NCBI GenBank assembly: GCA_902529795.1
Contig: CABZXY010000002.1
Span: 1 to 64,000 of the forward strand
From: an uncultured Alphaproteobacteria bacterium
GTDB lineage: Bacteria; Pseudomonadota; Alphaproteobacteria; HIMB59
Direction: 5' to 3'
DNA: 64,000 bases
Below are positions 35,717-44,149 of this stretch, one piece after another; the stretch's first letter is position 1, and each line of letters starts with the position of its first letter. The position numbers were made by a program, and so were the translations under genes. The notes under the pieces were generated by a model. That model was not told where the DNA came from and did no database searches. It worked only from the letters and a program-made list of their open reading frames with translations.

Positions 35717-35734
35717 CCTGTTAAATTTAACAGG
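35717..35734. promoter_or_regulatory. 18-bp perfect palindrome
   Basis: CCTGTTAAATTTAACAGG lies between the isomerase stop (35761) and the binding-protein gene (start 35581), about 136 nt upstream of the latter. It could be an operator for the transporter operon, or a weak hairpin ending the isomerase transcript, as no U-run follows on the minus strand. Confidence 0.4.
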
Positions 35735-35760
35735 ATTCATGTTAATTATCTTTAAAGTTT

Positions 35761-37164
35761 CTAATTATGTATATGTACTTCCCAGCCTAAGTAATTAAAA
35801 CATGACTCATATAATATGTCTGAGGTTTTAGAAGCATTCATCACGACATGATGCTCATAACCATTATTACAAACATATCTCATTAGTTCTTGCAGGTTAG
35901 GAACTTTAGCAACTGCCCTAGTACCAAAGGTATTCAAGGGATCATCTGTCAAATCTCCCTCACCAAAGTAACATTTAATTTTTCCCAAATTATCATCTGT
36001 AGATATTCGACCATAGGTCAAAGGACTAGCTGGTGTTCTGCCATCAAGAGCACCATGGGTTTTCTCTTCACCAAAGACACTGCCTAAAATTGGAGCAGTG
36101 CTAATTTTTAAGTCTGGAAGGAAGCTTTTGGCCCAGTTACCACAATGAAATAAAACACATTTCTCTTCATCTTCTTCATAATTATTATTCCAATCGACAA
36201 GAGCGCTTGGACTGTTTGATGCTAATTGCATTGCGTACATCGTAAGAGTACCTGTTACATCTACTTCACAAGCACTCGGTAACATGTTTTCACTCATCAT
36301 GCTCATTGAAGTACAAACATTACATCCATAGTTTTCTTGGATACTTGTCCAACATTGTATAGCTGTTGCATCTAATTTATTTTTCTCAACAAATTCATTT
36401 AGAACTGCATCGAGTCTTGATAGTTGTAATAATTTTTCAGAAGGTGTTGATGTTGTATCTCCATAACCTGTAATTTTTGCAAGAGACTCTTTGACTGGTT
36501 TGCTATCATCTTTTAATTCCTTTGCTCTTCCTAATACTTCTGATAAATCCATTGTCGTCACACTAATACCATGACGCTCTAAAATTTTTTCACTGTATCG
36601 GACTGTGTTAAAGGCTTGAGGTCTAGCACCGACAGCACCAATACGAACTCGACGCATTCCTTTAACAACCTTACAAACAGAAATAAAATGATTTAACTCC
36701 TGATCAAAATCACTGCTTGATAGGCTTAAAACATGGCTTTGGGTAAGTGAGAATTTGATACCGTATTGATATAAATTATTACAAACTGAGATCTTTCCAC
36801 AGTAGGCATCTCTTCGATTTGAGGGTTGCATTTTATCTAAATCATCAGGTGTGGCTTGAACTAAAACTGGAACATCAAGACCTGATAAACGGATAGCATC
36901 AGCCACTCCCTTCTCATCTCCAAAATTAGGTAGAATAACTAAAATTCCTTCTATTTCCTCTTGATGCGCTTTAAAAAGATTGGCGCATTTTTGGGCCTCA
37001 AGAAATGTCTCAACGCCCCCTAGTTTGGTATCATTGTCTCCTAATAAAATTGGATTAATTTTTTTATTTTTAAAAATACTTAAGATCTCATTTCGAGCTT
37101 CAGTAATTAAATGATCGGGAAAAAAATCTCTATTACCTATGATTATACCTAATGTTGTTGACAT
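35761..37164 (-). CDS. L-fucose/L-arabinose isomerase-family protein
   Basis: A 467-residue aldose-ketose isomerase-like protein. The Mn-binding region typical of FucI/AraA is seen as SACEVDVTGTLTMYAMQL (Glu and Asp), followed by VLFHCGNWAKSF (His) and NGYEHHVVMN near the C-terminus. It is shorter than E. coli FucI (about 590) and is the family's short form. It has a GGAGGAGG Shine-Dalgarno site and is divergent from the split transketolase. The substrate aldose is unknown. Confidence 0.82.
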   Translation of the reverse strand: MSTTLGIIIGNRDFFPDHLITEARNEILSIFKNKKINPILLGDNDTKLGGVETFLEAQKCANLFKAHQEEIEGILVILPNFGDEKGVADAIRLSGLDVPVLVQATPDDLDKMQPSNRRDAYCGKISVCNNLYQYGIKFSLTQSHVLSLSSSDFDQELNHFISVCKVVKGMRRVRIGAVGARPQAFNTVRYSEKILERHGISVTTMDLSEVLGRAKELKDDSKPVKESLAKITGYGDTTSTPSEKLLQLSRLDAVLNEFVEKNKLDATAIQCWTSIQENYGCNVCTSMSMMSENMLPSACEVDVTGTLTMYAMQLASNSPSALVDWNNNYEEDEEKCVLFHCGNWAKSFLPDLKISTAPILGSVFGEEKTHGALDGRTPASPLTYGRISTDDNLGKIKCYFGEGDLTDDPLNTFGTRAVAKVPNLQELMRYVCNNGYEHHVVMNASKTSDILYESCFNYLGWEVHIHN

Positions 37165-37185
37165 CTTCGCCCTCCTCCAAGTGTC

Positions 37186-37199
37186 TTATTATATAATAA
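37186..37199. promoter_or_regulatory. Overlapping divergent -10 boxes
   Basis: The palindrome TTATTATATAATAA contains TATAAT on the plus strand (37192-37197) and on the minus strand (37194-37189). It sits between the isomerase start (37164) and the transketolase start (37242), at suitable distances for both. No good -35 boxes are seen on either side, hinting at activator control of both genes. Confidence 0.35.
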
Positions 37200-37241
37200 T
37201 TGAACTACCCTAAAAAGGGCATATTCTTGTTTTTTTTAAAC

Positions 37242-38066
37242 ATGAAACATAAAGAACTTGAACGTAAATCAATTGAGTATCGAAAGACAATTTTAGAAAT
37301 AATTTACCAATCAGGTGCAGGACATACTGGAGGAAGTCTGTCCTGTATTGATATTTTAAATGTTCTCTACAATGGTGTCATGAATATTACCCCTGAAAAT
37401 TTTTCTTCTTTTGATCGAGATCACTTTATTCAAAGCAAAGGTCATTCAGTTGAAGCCCTCTACACTGTCTTGCAAGATTGTGGTTTTTATAGTCAAAAAG
37501 ATCTAAAAAGTTTAAATCAATTTCAATCTCATTTTATAGGGCATCCAACTAGAAAAGTTCCTGGTATCGAACATAATACAGGAGCCCTCGGTCATGGTTT
37601 GTCAGTTGCTGTTGGTATGGCTTTAGGATTAAAAATGGATAAAAAAGAATTTCGCGTTTTTACTTTATTAGGTGATGGTGAATTATCAGAGGGATCCATA
37701 TGGGAAGCAGCAACTACAGCTTCAAAATATCAGTTAGATAATTTGATCGTTATTATAGACCGAAATAAATTACAAATAACAGGCAATACCGAAGAAGTTA
37801 ATCCAATCGAGCCTCTCGCTGATAAGTTTACTTCTTTTGGTTTTAGTATTTCAGAAACCCTTGGCAATGATATCTCCTCCTTAATTGAAATTTTACAAAA
37901 AACCCCAACTGAAAAAAATAAACCTAATCTTATAATTGCTAATACAGTTAAAGGTGCGGGTGTAAGTTTTATAGAAAATCAAATTGCTTGGCATCATAAA
38001 GTACCAAGTGAAGCAGAGTATAATATGGCCATGAAAGAGCTAGATGAGGCATTGTTAAATGTCTGA
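37242..38066 (+). CDS. Split transketolase, N-terminal (ThDP-binding) subunit
   Basis: A 274-residue transketolase N-terminal half. I chose the ATG at 37242 instead of an in-frame TTG at 37200 because family members begin near the KELERKSIEYRKTIL helix. GALGHGLSVAVGMALG and the ThDP/Mg motif GDGELSEGSIWEA to IDRNKL are clear. It overlaps the C-terminal subunit by 8 nt and is followed by an FGGY kinase. Split transketolases of this kind occur in sugar-specific pathways (for example apulose-4-phosphate transketolase AptA/AptB) as well as in primary metabolism. Confidence 0.9.
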   Translation: MKHKELERKSIEYRKTILEIIYQSGAGHTGGSLSCIDILNVLYNGVMNITPENFSSFDRDHFIQSKGHSVEALYTVLQDCGFYSQKDLKSLNQFQSHFIGHPTRKVPGIEHNTGALGHGLSVAVGMALGLKMDKKEFRVFTLLGDGELSEGSIWEAATTASKYQLDNLIVIIDRNKLQITGNTEEVNPIEPLADKFTSFGFSISETLGNDISSLIEILQKTPTEKNKPNLIIANTVKGAGVSFIENQIAWHHKVPSEAEYNMAMKELDEALLNV

Positions 38067-39009
38067 TATAAAAATAGGCAAGCCTAATCTTGAAGTTTTT
38101 GCAGAAACACTTCTTTTAGAAGCTAAAAAAAACTCTTCGATAACAGTGGTCACTAGCGACTCTCGCGGATCTGGGAAACTCGTTCCCTTTGGAAAAGAGC
38201 TCCCTAAACAAATAGTCGAAGTTGGTATAGCAGAACAAAACTTAGTTGGAATTAGCGCTGGACTTGCCGCCTCTAGAAAAAAAGTATTTGCCGTATCTCC
38301 TGCTAGTTTTTTGACTGCTCGCTCTCTTGAGCAAATAAAAGCAGATATTGCTTACTCTAATCATCCTGTTTGCTTAGTAGGCATTAGCGCTGGAATTAGT
38401 TATGGGCAATTGGGTTCAACGCATCACTCTATTCATGATTTTGCTGTCCTTCGTTGTATTAACAATCTCTCCATCGTGGCACCTTCAGATAATTTTGAAA
38501 CGACAGAAGCTATTAAACAAGCGGTTGATTATCAAAACCCTCTTTACATAAGATTTGGAAAAAAGCCTATGATGGATATCCACTCCCATAATGCATCTTT
38601 TAAAATAGGAAAGGCGATAATTGCAAAAAAAGGTGAAGATGTTCTTTTAATTGCTACAGGAGAAACTGTACAACGAGCTTATCTAGCTGCTCAAATTCTT
38701 GAGCAAAACGAAATTCATGCAACAGTAATTAGCATGCATACTATCAAACCCTTTGATGAAGAAACTTTTTTAAATGAGGCCAGAAAAGCAAAAGTGATTG
38801 TGAGCGTAGAAGAGCATAGCATTTATGGAGGGCTAGGTGAACAGTGTGCAAGCCTACTAGCTCAAAATAAAATCAATACCTGTTTTAAAATTTTAGGAAT
38901 TCCTGATGAATATATGATTAATGGATCTCAGTCTGATGTATTAGATCACTATAATATGAGTCCTGAAAAAATATCAAAAACTGTTTCCGACTTATTAATA
39001 AATAAGTGA
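38059..39009 (+). CDS. Split transketolase, C-terminal subunit
   Basis: A 316-residue pyrimidine-binding plus C-terminal half of transketolase. Catalytic Glu is in VEVGIAEQNLVGISAGLA, substrate-region His in YGQLGSTHHSIHDFAVL, and the C-terminal domain runs from DVLLIATGETVQRAYLAAQ onward. Its stop overlaps the GTG start of the following kinase in a GTGA arrangement, so the kinase is translationally coupled. Confidence 0.9.
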   Translation: MSDIKIGKPNLEVFAETLLLEAKKNSSITVVTSDSRGSGKLVPFGKELPKQIVEVGIAEQNLVGISAGLAASRKKVFAVSPASFLTARSLEQIKADIAYSNHPVCLVGISAGISYGQLGSTHHSIHDFAVLRCINNLSIVAPSDNFETTEAIKQAVDYQNPLYIRFGKKPMMDIHSHNASFKIGKAIIAKKGEDVLLIATGETVQRAYLAAQILEQNEIHATVISMHTIKPFDEETFLNEARKAKVIVSVEEHSIYGGLGEQCASLLAQNKINTCFKILGIPDEYMINGSQSDVLDHYNMSPEKISKTVSDLLINK

Positions 39010-40488
39010 GTTATATCTCTTTAGACTCAAGTACTTCTTCAACAACAGTTGTTGTTTTTAATGAAGATTTATCTATTCAAAAAAAATTTCAAAAAGAACA
39101 TCAACAAATTTATACCTCTGAGGGATTTGTTGAACATGATCTTGAGGAAATTTATAACAATTTAATAGAGCTTATCAAAGCAGCTGCTGAGATAGCACCC
39201 GACCCTCAGCTAATTAGTATCACTAATCAAAGAGAGACGTTCACTCTTTTTTGACAAATTTACAGGTAAGCCTGTAAGAAATGCAGTTGTATGGCAATGC
39301 ACTCGTGGTGAAGAAATTTGTGAAAAAATATTGAATAACAAAGACCATTCAGAACTTATTACTCAAAAAACAGGTTTAAAGGCGAATACTTTTTTCTCAG
39401 CTAGTAAGCTTAAATGGGTAATAGAAAATGAACCACACATCAAAGAAGGTCTAATAAAAGGGAATATATTATTTGGAACCATAGACACTTACCTTCTTTA
39501 TCGCCTCACCAAGTGTAAAGAGTATGTGACAGACACAACGAATGCTTCTCGAACTTTATTATTTAATTGCATTGATAATCGTTGGGATAATGAACTATTT
39601 TCAATTTTTGAAATCGAACAATTTAAACTTGCTGATGTGAAGTCTAGTTCAAGTAATTTTGGTCTTAGCAATTTTGAGAATAGTTTTTTAAAAGAAATCC
39701 CGATTACGGGTGTTGCTGGCGATGCACAAGCGTCTTTCTTTGCCAATTTATGTTTTAGCCCCGGAGACAGTAAGATTACTACAGGCACAGGCTTTAACAT
39801 ACAAACAAATATTGGAACTTCATTTAAAATTGATCCTAATGCTTTTACTACTCTTGCATTTAGTCATAATAAAAAAAATTATTACTCTTTTGAGTGTCTG
39901 GGCTCAGTTGCTGGCGCTACAATTTCTTGGTTAAAAAATAATTTAAAATTGATTGATAAAGTAAGCGAAAGCGAAAGCCTCTCTCAAGAGATTGAAGACT
40001 CTGGGGGTGTCGCTTTGATACCAGCTTTTACGGGACTAGGTCCTCCTTTTTGGAAGGCAAACGCTCGTGCTGCTTTTATTGGTATCAGTGCATCAACAAC
40101 TAAAAAACAAATTGTAAGAGCTGCTCTCGAGTCAGTTGCATTTCAAATGGTCGTATATCTAGAATTTCTGCAGAGAGATAACAAATTTGAATTAAAAAAT
40201 CTCATAGTGGATGGAGGGATGATTAAAAATAAATTATTCCTTCAAATGATTGCAGATCTTTTAAAGATTGAAATTATGGTACCCGAAATAGAAGAGATGT
40301 CTTTGTATGGGGCGTTGCTATTTGGAATACAGCAACAAAAAAATATTTCTGAGTTGAAAGATTTAAATAAATTTGCGGTAAAACGAAAAGCTATAAAATA
40401 CCAAGAAAATCAGGGTCTTCAGAGATCTTTTCATCATTGGAAAAAATTAATTGATATATATTTCATATCAAATCAAGAGAAAAATTAA
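39006..40488 (+). pseudogene. FGGY carbohydrate kinase (glycerol-kinase-like) split by a frameshift
   Basis: Translation from GTG 39006 gives a good kinase N-terminus (YISLDSSTSSTTVVVFNEDL, then ISITNQRETF) but stops at 39252-39254. The same protein continues in the +1 frame from GAC at 39253 (DKFTGKPVRNAVVWQCTRGEE) and on to 40488, ending with the DGGMIKNKLFLQMIADLL ATP-site block. The break is at a T6 run (39247-39252); five Ts would restore one 490-residue frame. It may be a real disruption, a sequencing error or a slippage site. The kinase follows the split transketolase and would phosphorylate a ketose or polyol. Confidence 0.8.
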
Positions 40489-40553
40489 GAATTATTATTA
40501 CAACAATTCCTAAATTTAAGTTAATCTTAAAATGATATAGAAGGAGAAATGCT

Positions 40554-41588
40554 ATGAGAAAATTATCTCTTGTACTAGCTTCATTATTGGCTGTTGCTTT
40601 TTCTTTTGCAACTATGCCTGCAAAAGCAGGAAGTCATGCTATTGAAGCTTGCTTAATTACTAAAACTGATATCAACCCGTTCTTTGTAAAAATGAAAGAA
40701 GGTGCAGAAGCACGTGCACAAGAACTTGGTGTCAAATTATCATTCTTTGCGGGTAAAATTGATGGTGACCACGAAACTCAAGTGAGAGCTGTTGAAACTT
40801 GTATCGCTTCTGGAGCGAAAGGTATTTTAATTGCCGCTTCAGATACAAAAGCGATCGTACCTGTTCTTAAAAATGCACAAGATAACGGTCTTCTAGTTAT
40901 TGCACTAGATACTCCGCTTGAGCCTATTACTGCTGCTGACTCTACTTTTGCAACAGATAACTTTAAAGCCGGTGAATTAGGCGGTGCTTGGGTTGCTGCA
41001 AAATTAGGAGCTGATGCTGCTAATGCTAAAATTGCAATGTTAGATCTTAATGAAAGTCAACCATCTGTTGGTGTTCTTAGAGACCAAGGTTTCTTAACTG
41101 GTTTTGGTATTGACGTAAAAGACGTATCAAAATGGGGTGATGAAGATGACCCACGTATCATTTGTAACGAAGTTACTAATGGTAATGAAGAAGGTGGAAG
41201 AACCGCAATGGAAAAATGTCTACAAAGAGATCAAGACATTAATGTTGTTTACACAATCAATGAGCCAGCTGCTGTAGGTGCTTATGAAGCGCTTAAGGCG
41301 ATTGGTAAAGATGATGGTAGTGTTCTTATTGCTTCAGTTGACGGTGGTTGCCCTGGTGTAGCTGACGTTGAAAGAGGTATTATTGGAGCAACATCTCAAC
41401 AGTACCCACTATTAATGGCTTCACTAGGTGTTGAGGCTATTAAAGCATGGGCTGAAGATGGAACCAAACCTGAAAATACTCCAGGACTTGATTTCTATAA
41501 CACAGGTGTGAACCTAGTTACTGATAATGCAGCTGCGGGTGTAGAGTCTATTAGTGTCAAAGAAGGCATGGATAGATGTTGGGGCTAA
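40554..41588 (+). CDS. Periplasmic sugar-binding protein (FrcB-like)
   Basis: A 344-residue type-I binding protein with signal peptide [25 protein letters not shown] and an AAGGAGA Shine-Dalgarno site (40541-40547). The mature part has [41 protein letters not shown] and [19 protein letters not shown], a pattern shared with the fructose-binding FrcB group. It heads an frcB-C-A ordered operon. Fructose or a related ketose is the likely ligand by family. Confidence 0.9.
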   Translation: MRKLSLVLASLLAVAFSFATMPAKAGSHAIEACLITKTDINPFFVKMKEGAEARAQELGVKLSFFAGKIDGDHETQVRAVETCIASGAKGILIAASDTKAIVPVLKNAQDNGLLVIALDTPLEPITAADSTFATDNFKAGELGGAWVAAKLGADAANAKIAMLDLNESQPSVGVLRDQGFLTGFGIDVKDVSKWGDEDDPRIICNEVTNGNEEGGRTAMEKCLQRDQDINVVYTINEPAAVGAYEALKAIGKDDGSVLIASVDGGCPGVADVERGIIGATSQQYPLLMASLGVEAIKAWAEDGTKPENTPGLDFYNTGVNLVTDNAAAGVESISVKEGMDRCWG

Positions 41589-41608
41589 TCCAATAATAAA
41601 TCAATTTT

Positions 41609-41634
41609 TCAGGGCAGATTAAACTCTGCCCTGA
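41609..41634 (+). terminator. Intercistronic hairpin after a binding-protein gene
   Basis: A perfect 10-bp stem, TCAGGGCAGA (41609-41618) and TCTGCCCTGA (41625-41634), with a 6-nt loop lies in the gap between the binding-protein stop (41588) and the permease start (41653). No U-run follows, so partial termination or mRNA stabilisation is more likely than full termination. Confidence 0.65.
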
Positions 41635-41652
41635 TATCTAAAAGAATATTTG

Positions 41653-42747
41653 ATGAATAAAATATCTGATGACATCTCTAAGGATCTTAAAGACCAACCT
41701 AAATTTTCTAGTGATATTGGTTCAAAAGATCAAGATCACCATTCATTTGAATTAGGTGAACAAACAACATTAAAAAAAATTCAACATTTCCTTCATGGAA
41801 ATCCTACCATTGTTCCAGTAATTATTTTAATTCTCAGCGTTATAGGTTTTGGTTTTATAGCCGGTGGGAAATTTTTCTCTGCATTTAATTTATCTTTAAT
41901 TGTTCAACAAGTGACAATCGTTGGAATTTTAGCTGCAGCTCAAACTTTAATTATTTTAACAGCAGGTATTGATTTAAGTGTTGCAGCCATGATGGTGCTT
42001 GCATCAGTGTTCATGGGAAAACTTTCTGTCGAAATGGGGATCCCTACTTTGCCTGCTATCATGGTTGGAATGATTTCAGGGGTTGCTACTGGTGCCTTTA
42101 ATGGGTTGTTGGTTACAAGACTTCGACTTCCTCCCTTTATTGTTACTTTAGGGACATGGAATATATTTTTTGCTTTAGTAATTTTCTTCACTGGATCTCA
42201 ATCAATTAGAAGTTCAGATATTGAAATTAATGCCCCCCTTCTTCATTTTTGGGGTGAAAGAATAAATCTGGGTGGTTTTGTATTTACTTATGGTGCATTT
42301 CTTATGATTGGTATATTTGTCTTTTTGTGGTTTTTACTGAACAAGACAGCATGGGGTCGCCATGTTTATGCTATAGGAGATGATAAAGATGCAGCAGAAC
42401 TATCTGGGATAAGAACAGATCGAATGTTGGTGTCTATCTATGCCGTAGCAGGTTTAGTTGTTGCAATAGGTGCTTGGGTCTCTATTGGTCGAGTGGGGTC
42501 TGTTTCTCCAACAAGCTTTTATGAAGGAAACCTTGACTCAATAACAGCAGTTGTGATTGGTGGTACATCCTTATTTGGAGGTCGAGGAACAATTATAGGT
42601 TCTCTTTTTGGAGCGTTAATCGTTGGTGTTTTCAGCTCAGGTTTGTCTATCGCGGGTTTAGATGTTTTATGGCAAAGATTTGCCTTAGGTTGTCTAATAA
42701 TTATTGCTGTTGGTATAGATCAGTGGATTAGAAAGGTGTCAAATTAA
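41653..42747 (+). CDS. Sugar ABC transporter permease (FrcC-like)
   Basis: A 364-residue RbsC/FrcC-type permease with a roughly 45-residue hydrophilic N-terminus, then membrane segments beginning IVPVIILILSVIGFGFIAGG. Family motifs: ILTAGIDLSVAAMMVLASV, FIVTLGTWNIFFAL, YAIGDDKDAAELSGI and AVVIGGTSLFGGRGTIIGSL. I chose the ATG one codon after an in-frame TTG. The stop overlaps the ATPase start (TAATG). Confidence 0.9.
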   Translation: MNKISDDISKDLKDQPKFSSDIGSKDQDHHSFELGEQTTLKKIQHFLHGNPTIVPVIILILSVIGFGFIAGGKFFSAFNLSLIVQQVTIVGILAAAQTLIILTAGIDLSVAAMMVLASVFMGKLSVEMGIPTLPAIMVGMISGVATGAFNGLLVTRLRLPPFIVTLGTWNIFFALVIFFTGSQSIRSSDIEINAPLLHFWGERINLGGFVFTYGAFLMIGIFVFLWFLLNKTAWGRHVYAIGDDKDAAELSGIRTDRMLVSIYAVAGLVVAIGAWVSIGRVGSVSPTSFYEGNLDSITAVVIGGTSLFGGRGTIIGSLFGALIVGVFSSGLSIAGLDVLWQRFALGCLIIIAVGIDQWIRKVSN

Positions 42748-43511
42748 TGGAACCTATCCTTGTAGCTAAAAATTTATCTAAGAAGTATGGTAAGGTTGTG
42801 GCATTAGACGATGCTAACTTAGAGCTCTATCCTGGGGAAGTTCTAGGAGTAATCGGAGATAACGGAGCAGGAAAATCAACGCTTATTAAGGTACTTTGTG
42901 GTGCTGTCATTCCGGACAGCGGTGAAATTTTATTGGATGGTAAACAGGTTAGTTTTACATCTCCAATAGAGGCCAGAACACTTGGAATTGAAACAGTTTA
43001 TCAAAACTTAGCTCTCTCTCCTGCTTTATCAATAACCGATAATATGTTTTTGGGTCGAGAAATCAGACAAAAAGGTTTTATGGGTAAATTTTTAAAATTT
43101 CTGGATAAAAAAGCTATGGCTGAAGAAGCTAGAAAAAGACTTTCAGAATTAGGACTTCTAACTATACAAAATATAAATCAGCTTGTAGAAACTCTATCAG
43201 GTGGTCAACGTCAGGGTGTCGCTGTAGCACGCGCCACTTCCTTTGGTACTAAGGTTGTAATCATGGACGAACCTACTGCTGCTTTAGGCGTAAAGGAAAG
43301 TCGAAGAGTTTTAGAGTTAATTGGTGAGGTGAGAGCAAGAGGGATACCTATTATATTGATCTCTCATAATATGCCTCACGTTTTTGAAGTAGCTGACAGA
43401 ATTCATATCCATCGTCTTGGCACAAGATTATGTGTTATTGATCCCAAAAAATATGAAATGTCTGATGCTGTTGCTTTCATGACTGGCGCAAAAGAAGCGC
43501 CTGCAAATTAA
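42747..43511 (+). CDS. Sugar ABC transporter ATP-binding protein (FrcA-like)
   Basis: A 254-residue single ABC domain with Walker A GDNGAGKSTLIKVL, signature TLSGGQRQGVAVARA and Walker B VVIMDEPTAALGV. It completes the frcBCA-like importer. Its stop codon overlaps the stop of the convergent kinase gene in a shared TTAA. Confidence 0.92.
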   Translation: MEPILVAKNLSKKYGKVVALDDANLELYPGEVLGVIGDNGAGKSTLIKVLCGAVIPDSGEILLDGKQVSFTSPIEARTLGIETVYQNLALSPALSITDNMFLGREIRQKGFMGKFLKFLDKKAMAEEARKRLSELGLLTIQNINQLVETLSGGQRQGVAVARATSFGTKVVIMDEPTAALGVKESRRVLELIGEVRARGIPIILISHNMPHVFEVADRIHIHRLGTRLCVIDPKKYEMSDAVAFMTGAKEAPAN

Positions 43512-44140
43512 TTCTCCAAATAGTAATCTGCTTTAATACTATTTTTAATTACAATAACTCCATTGGGTAAATCATTTTCATAAACTTTTTGATTTATTTG
43601 GTCCTGATTTAAATCAAAACCTTTCCATCTTTCAATTAATCTATTTTCAAGAATTGATTCTTCGCAATGAATCATGATGCTTGAGTCAAAATAATCTTTA
43701 AGAGCGTTCCATGGATGTGAATTTAATAAAAGATAATTCCCTTCAACAATGATGGTTTTTTTATTTTCCGTAATGGTGACTGCTGACGATCTTGATAACT
43801 CTAAAGAGCGATCAAAAATGGGGATAACAACCTCTGGTTCATTAGCTAACCTGATCAGAAAATTTTTTAGACCCATGACATCAAATGTTTCTGGTGAACC
43901 TTTACGAGGAAGAAGATTTTTAGAATTTAAAATTGCATCATCAAAGTGAAAACCATCCATTTGCAATATTTCTGAAGGAAAGCCTTTAGCATTAAGATCC
44001 TCGTTTAATTTATTAGATATTGTACTTTTCCCAGATGCCGGGGGCCCGGCTAGAGCAATAAAATAACGATTTTGAGAATTATTTTGGTCTAGATTATAAG
44101 TCAAGATTGACAACAACTCGTAGTAATCAAGAGTTTTCAT
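43508..44140 (-). CDS. P-loop sugar kinase of the uridine kinase/pantothenate kinase-like family (FrcK-like)
   Basis: A 210-residue P-loop kinase with Walker A ALAGPPASGKSTISNKL (about residues 29-45), QMDGFHFDD and RKGSPETFD as in uridine kinase/phosphoribulokinase-like proteins, and VEGNYLLLN. In rhizobia a kinase of this group (frcK) belongs to the frcBCAK fructose operon; here it is convergent with the ATPase and lies 9 nt after xylB. It likely phosphorylates a sugar or nucleoside. The substrate is unproven. Confidence 0.78.
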   Translation of the reverse strand: MKTLDYYELLSILTYNLDQNNSQNRYFIALAGPPASGKSTISNKLNEDLNAKGFPSEILQMDGFHFDDAILNSKNLLPRKGSPETFDVMGLKNFLIRLANEPEVVIPIFDRSLELSRSSAVTITENKKTIIVEGNYLLLNSHPWNALKDYFDSSIMIHCEESILENRLIERWKGFDLNQDQINQKVYENDLPNGVIVIKNSIKADYYLEN

Positions 44141-44149
44141 AAGTTCCTT

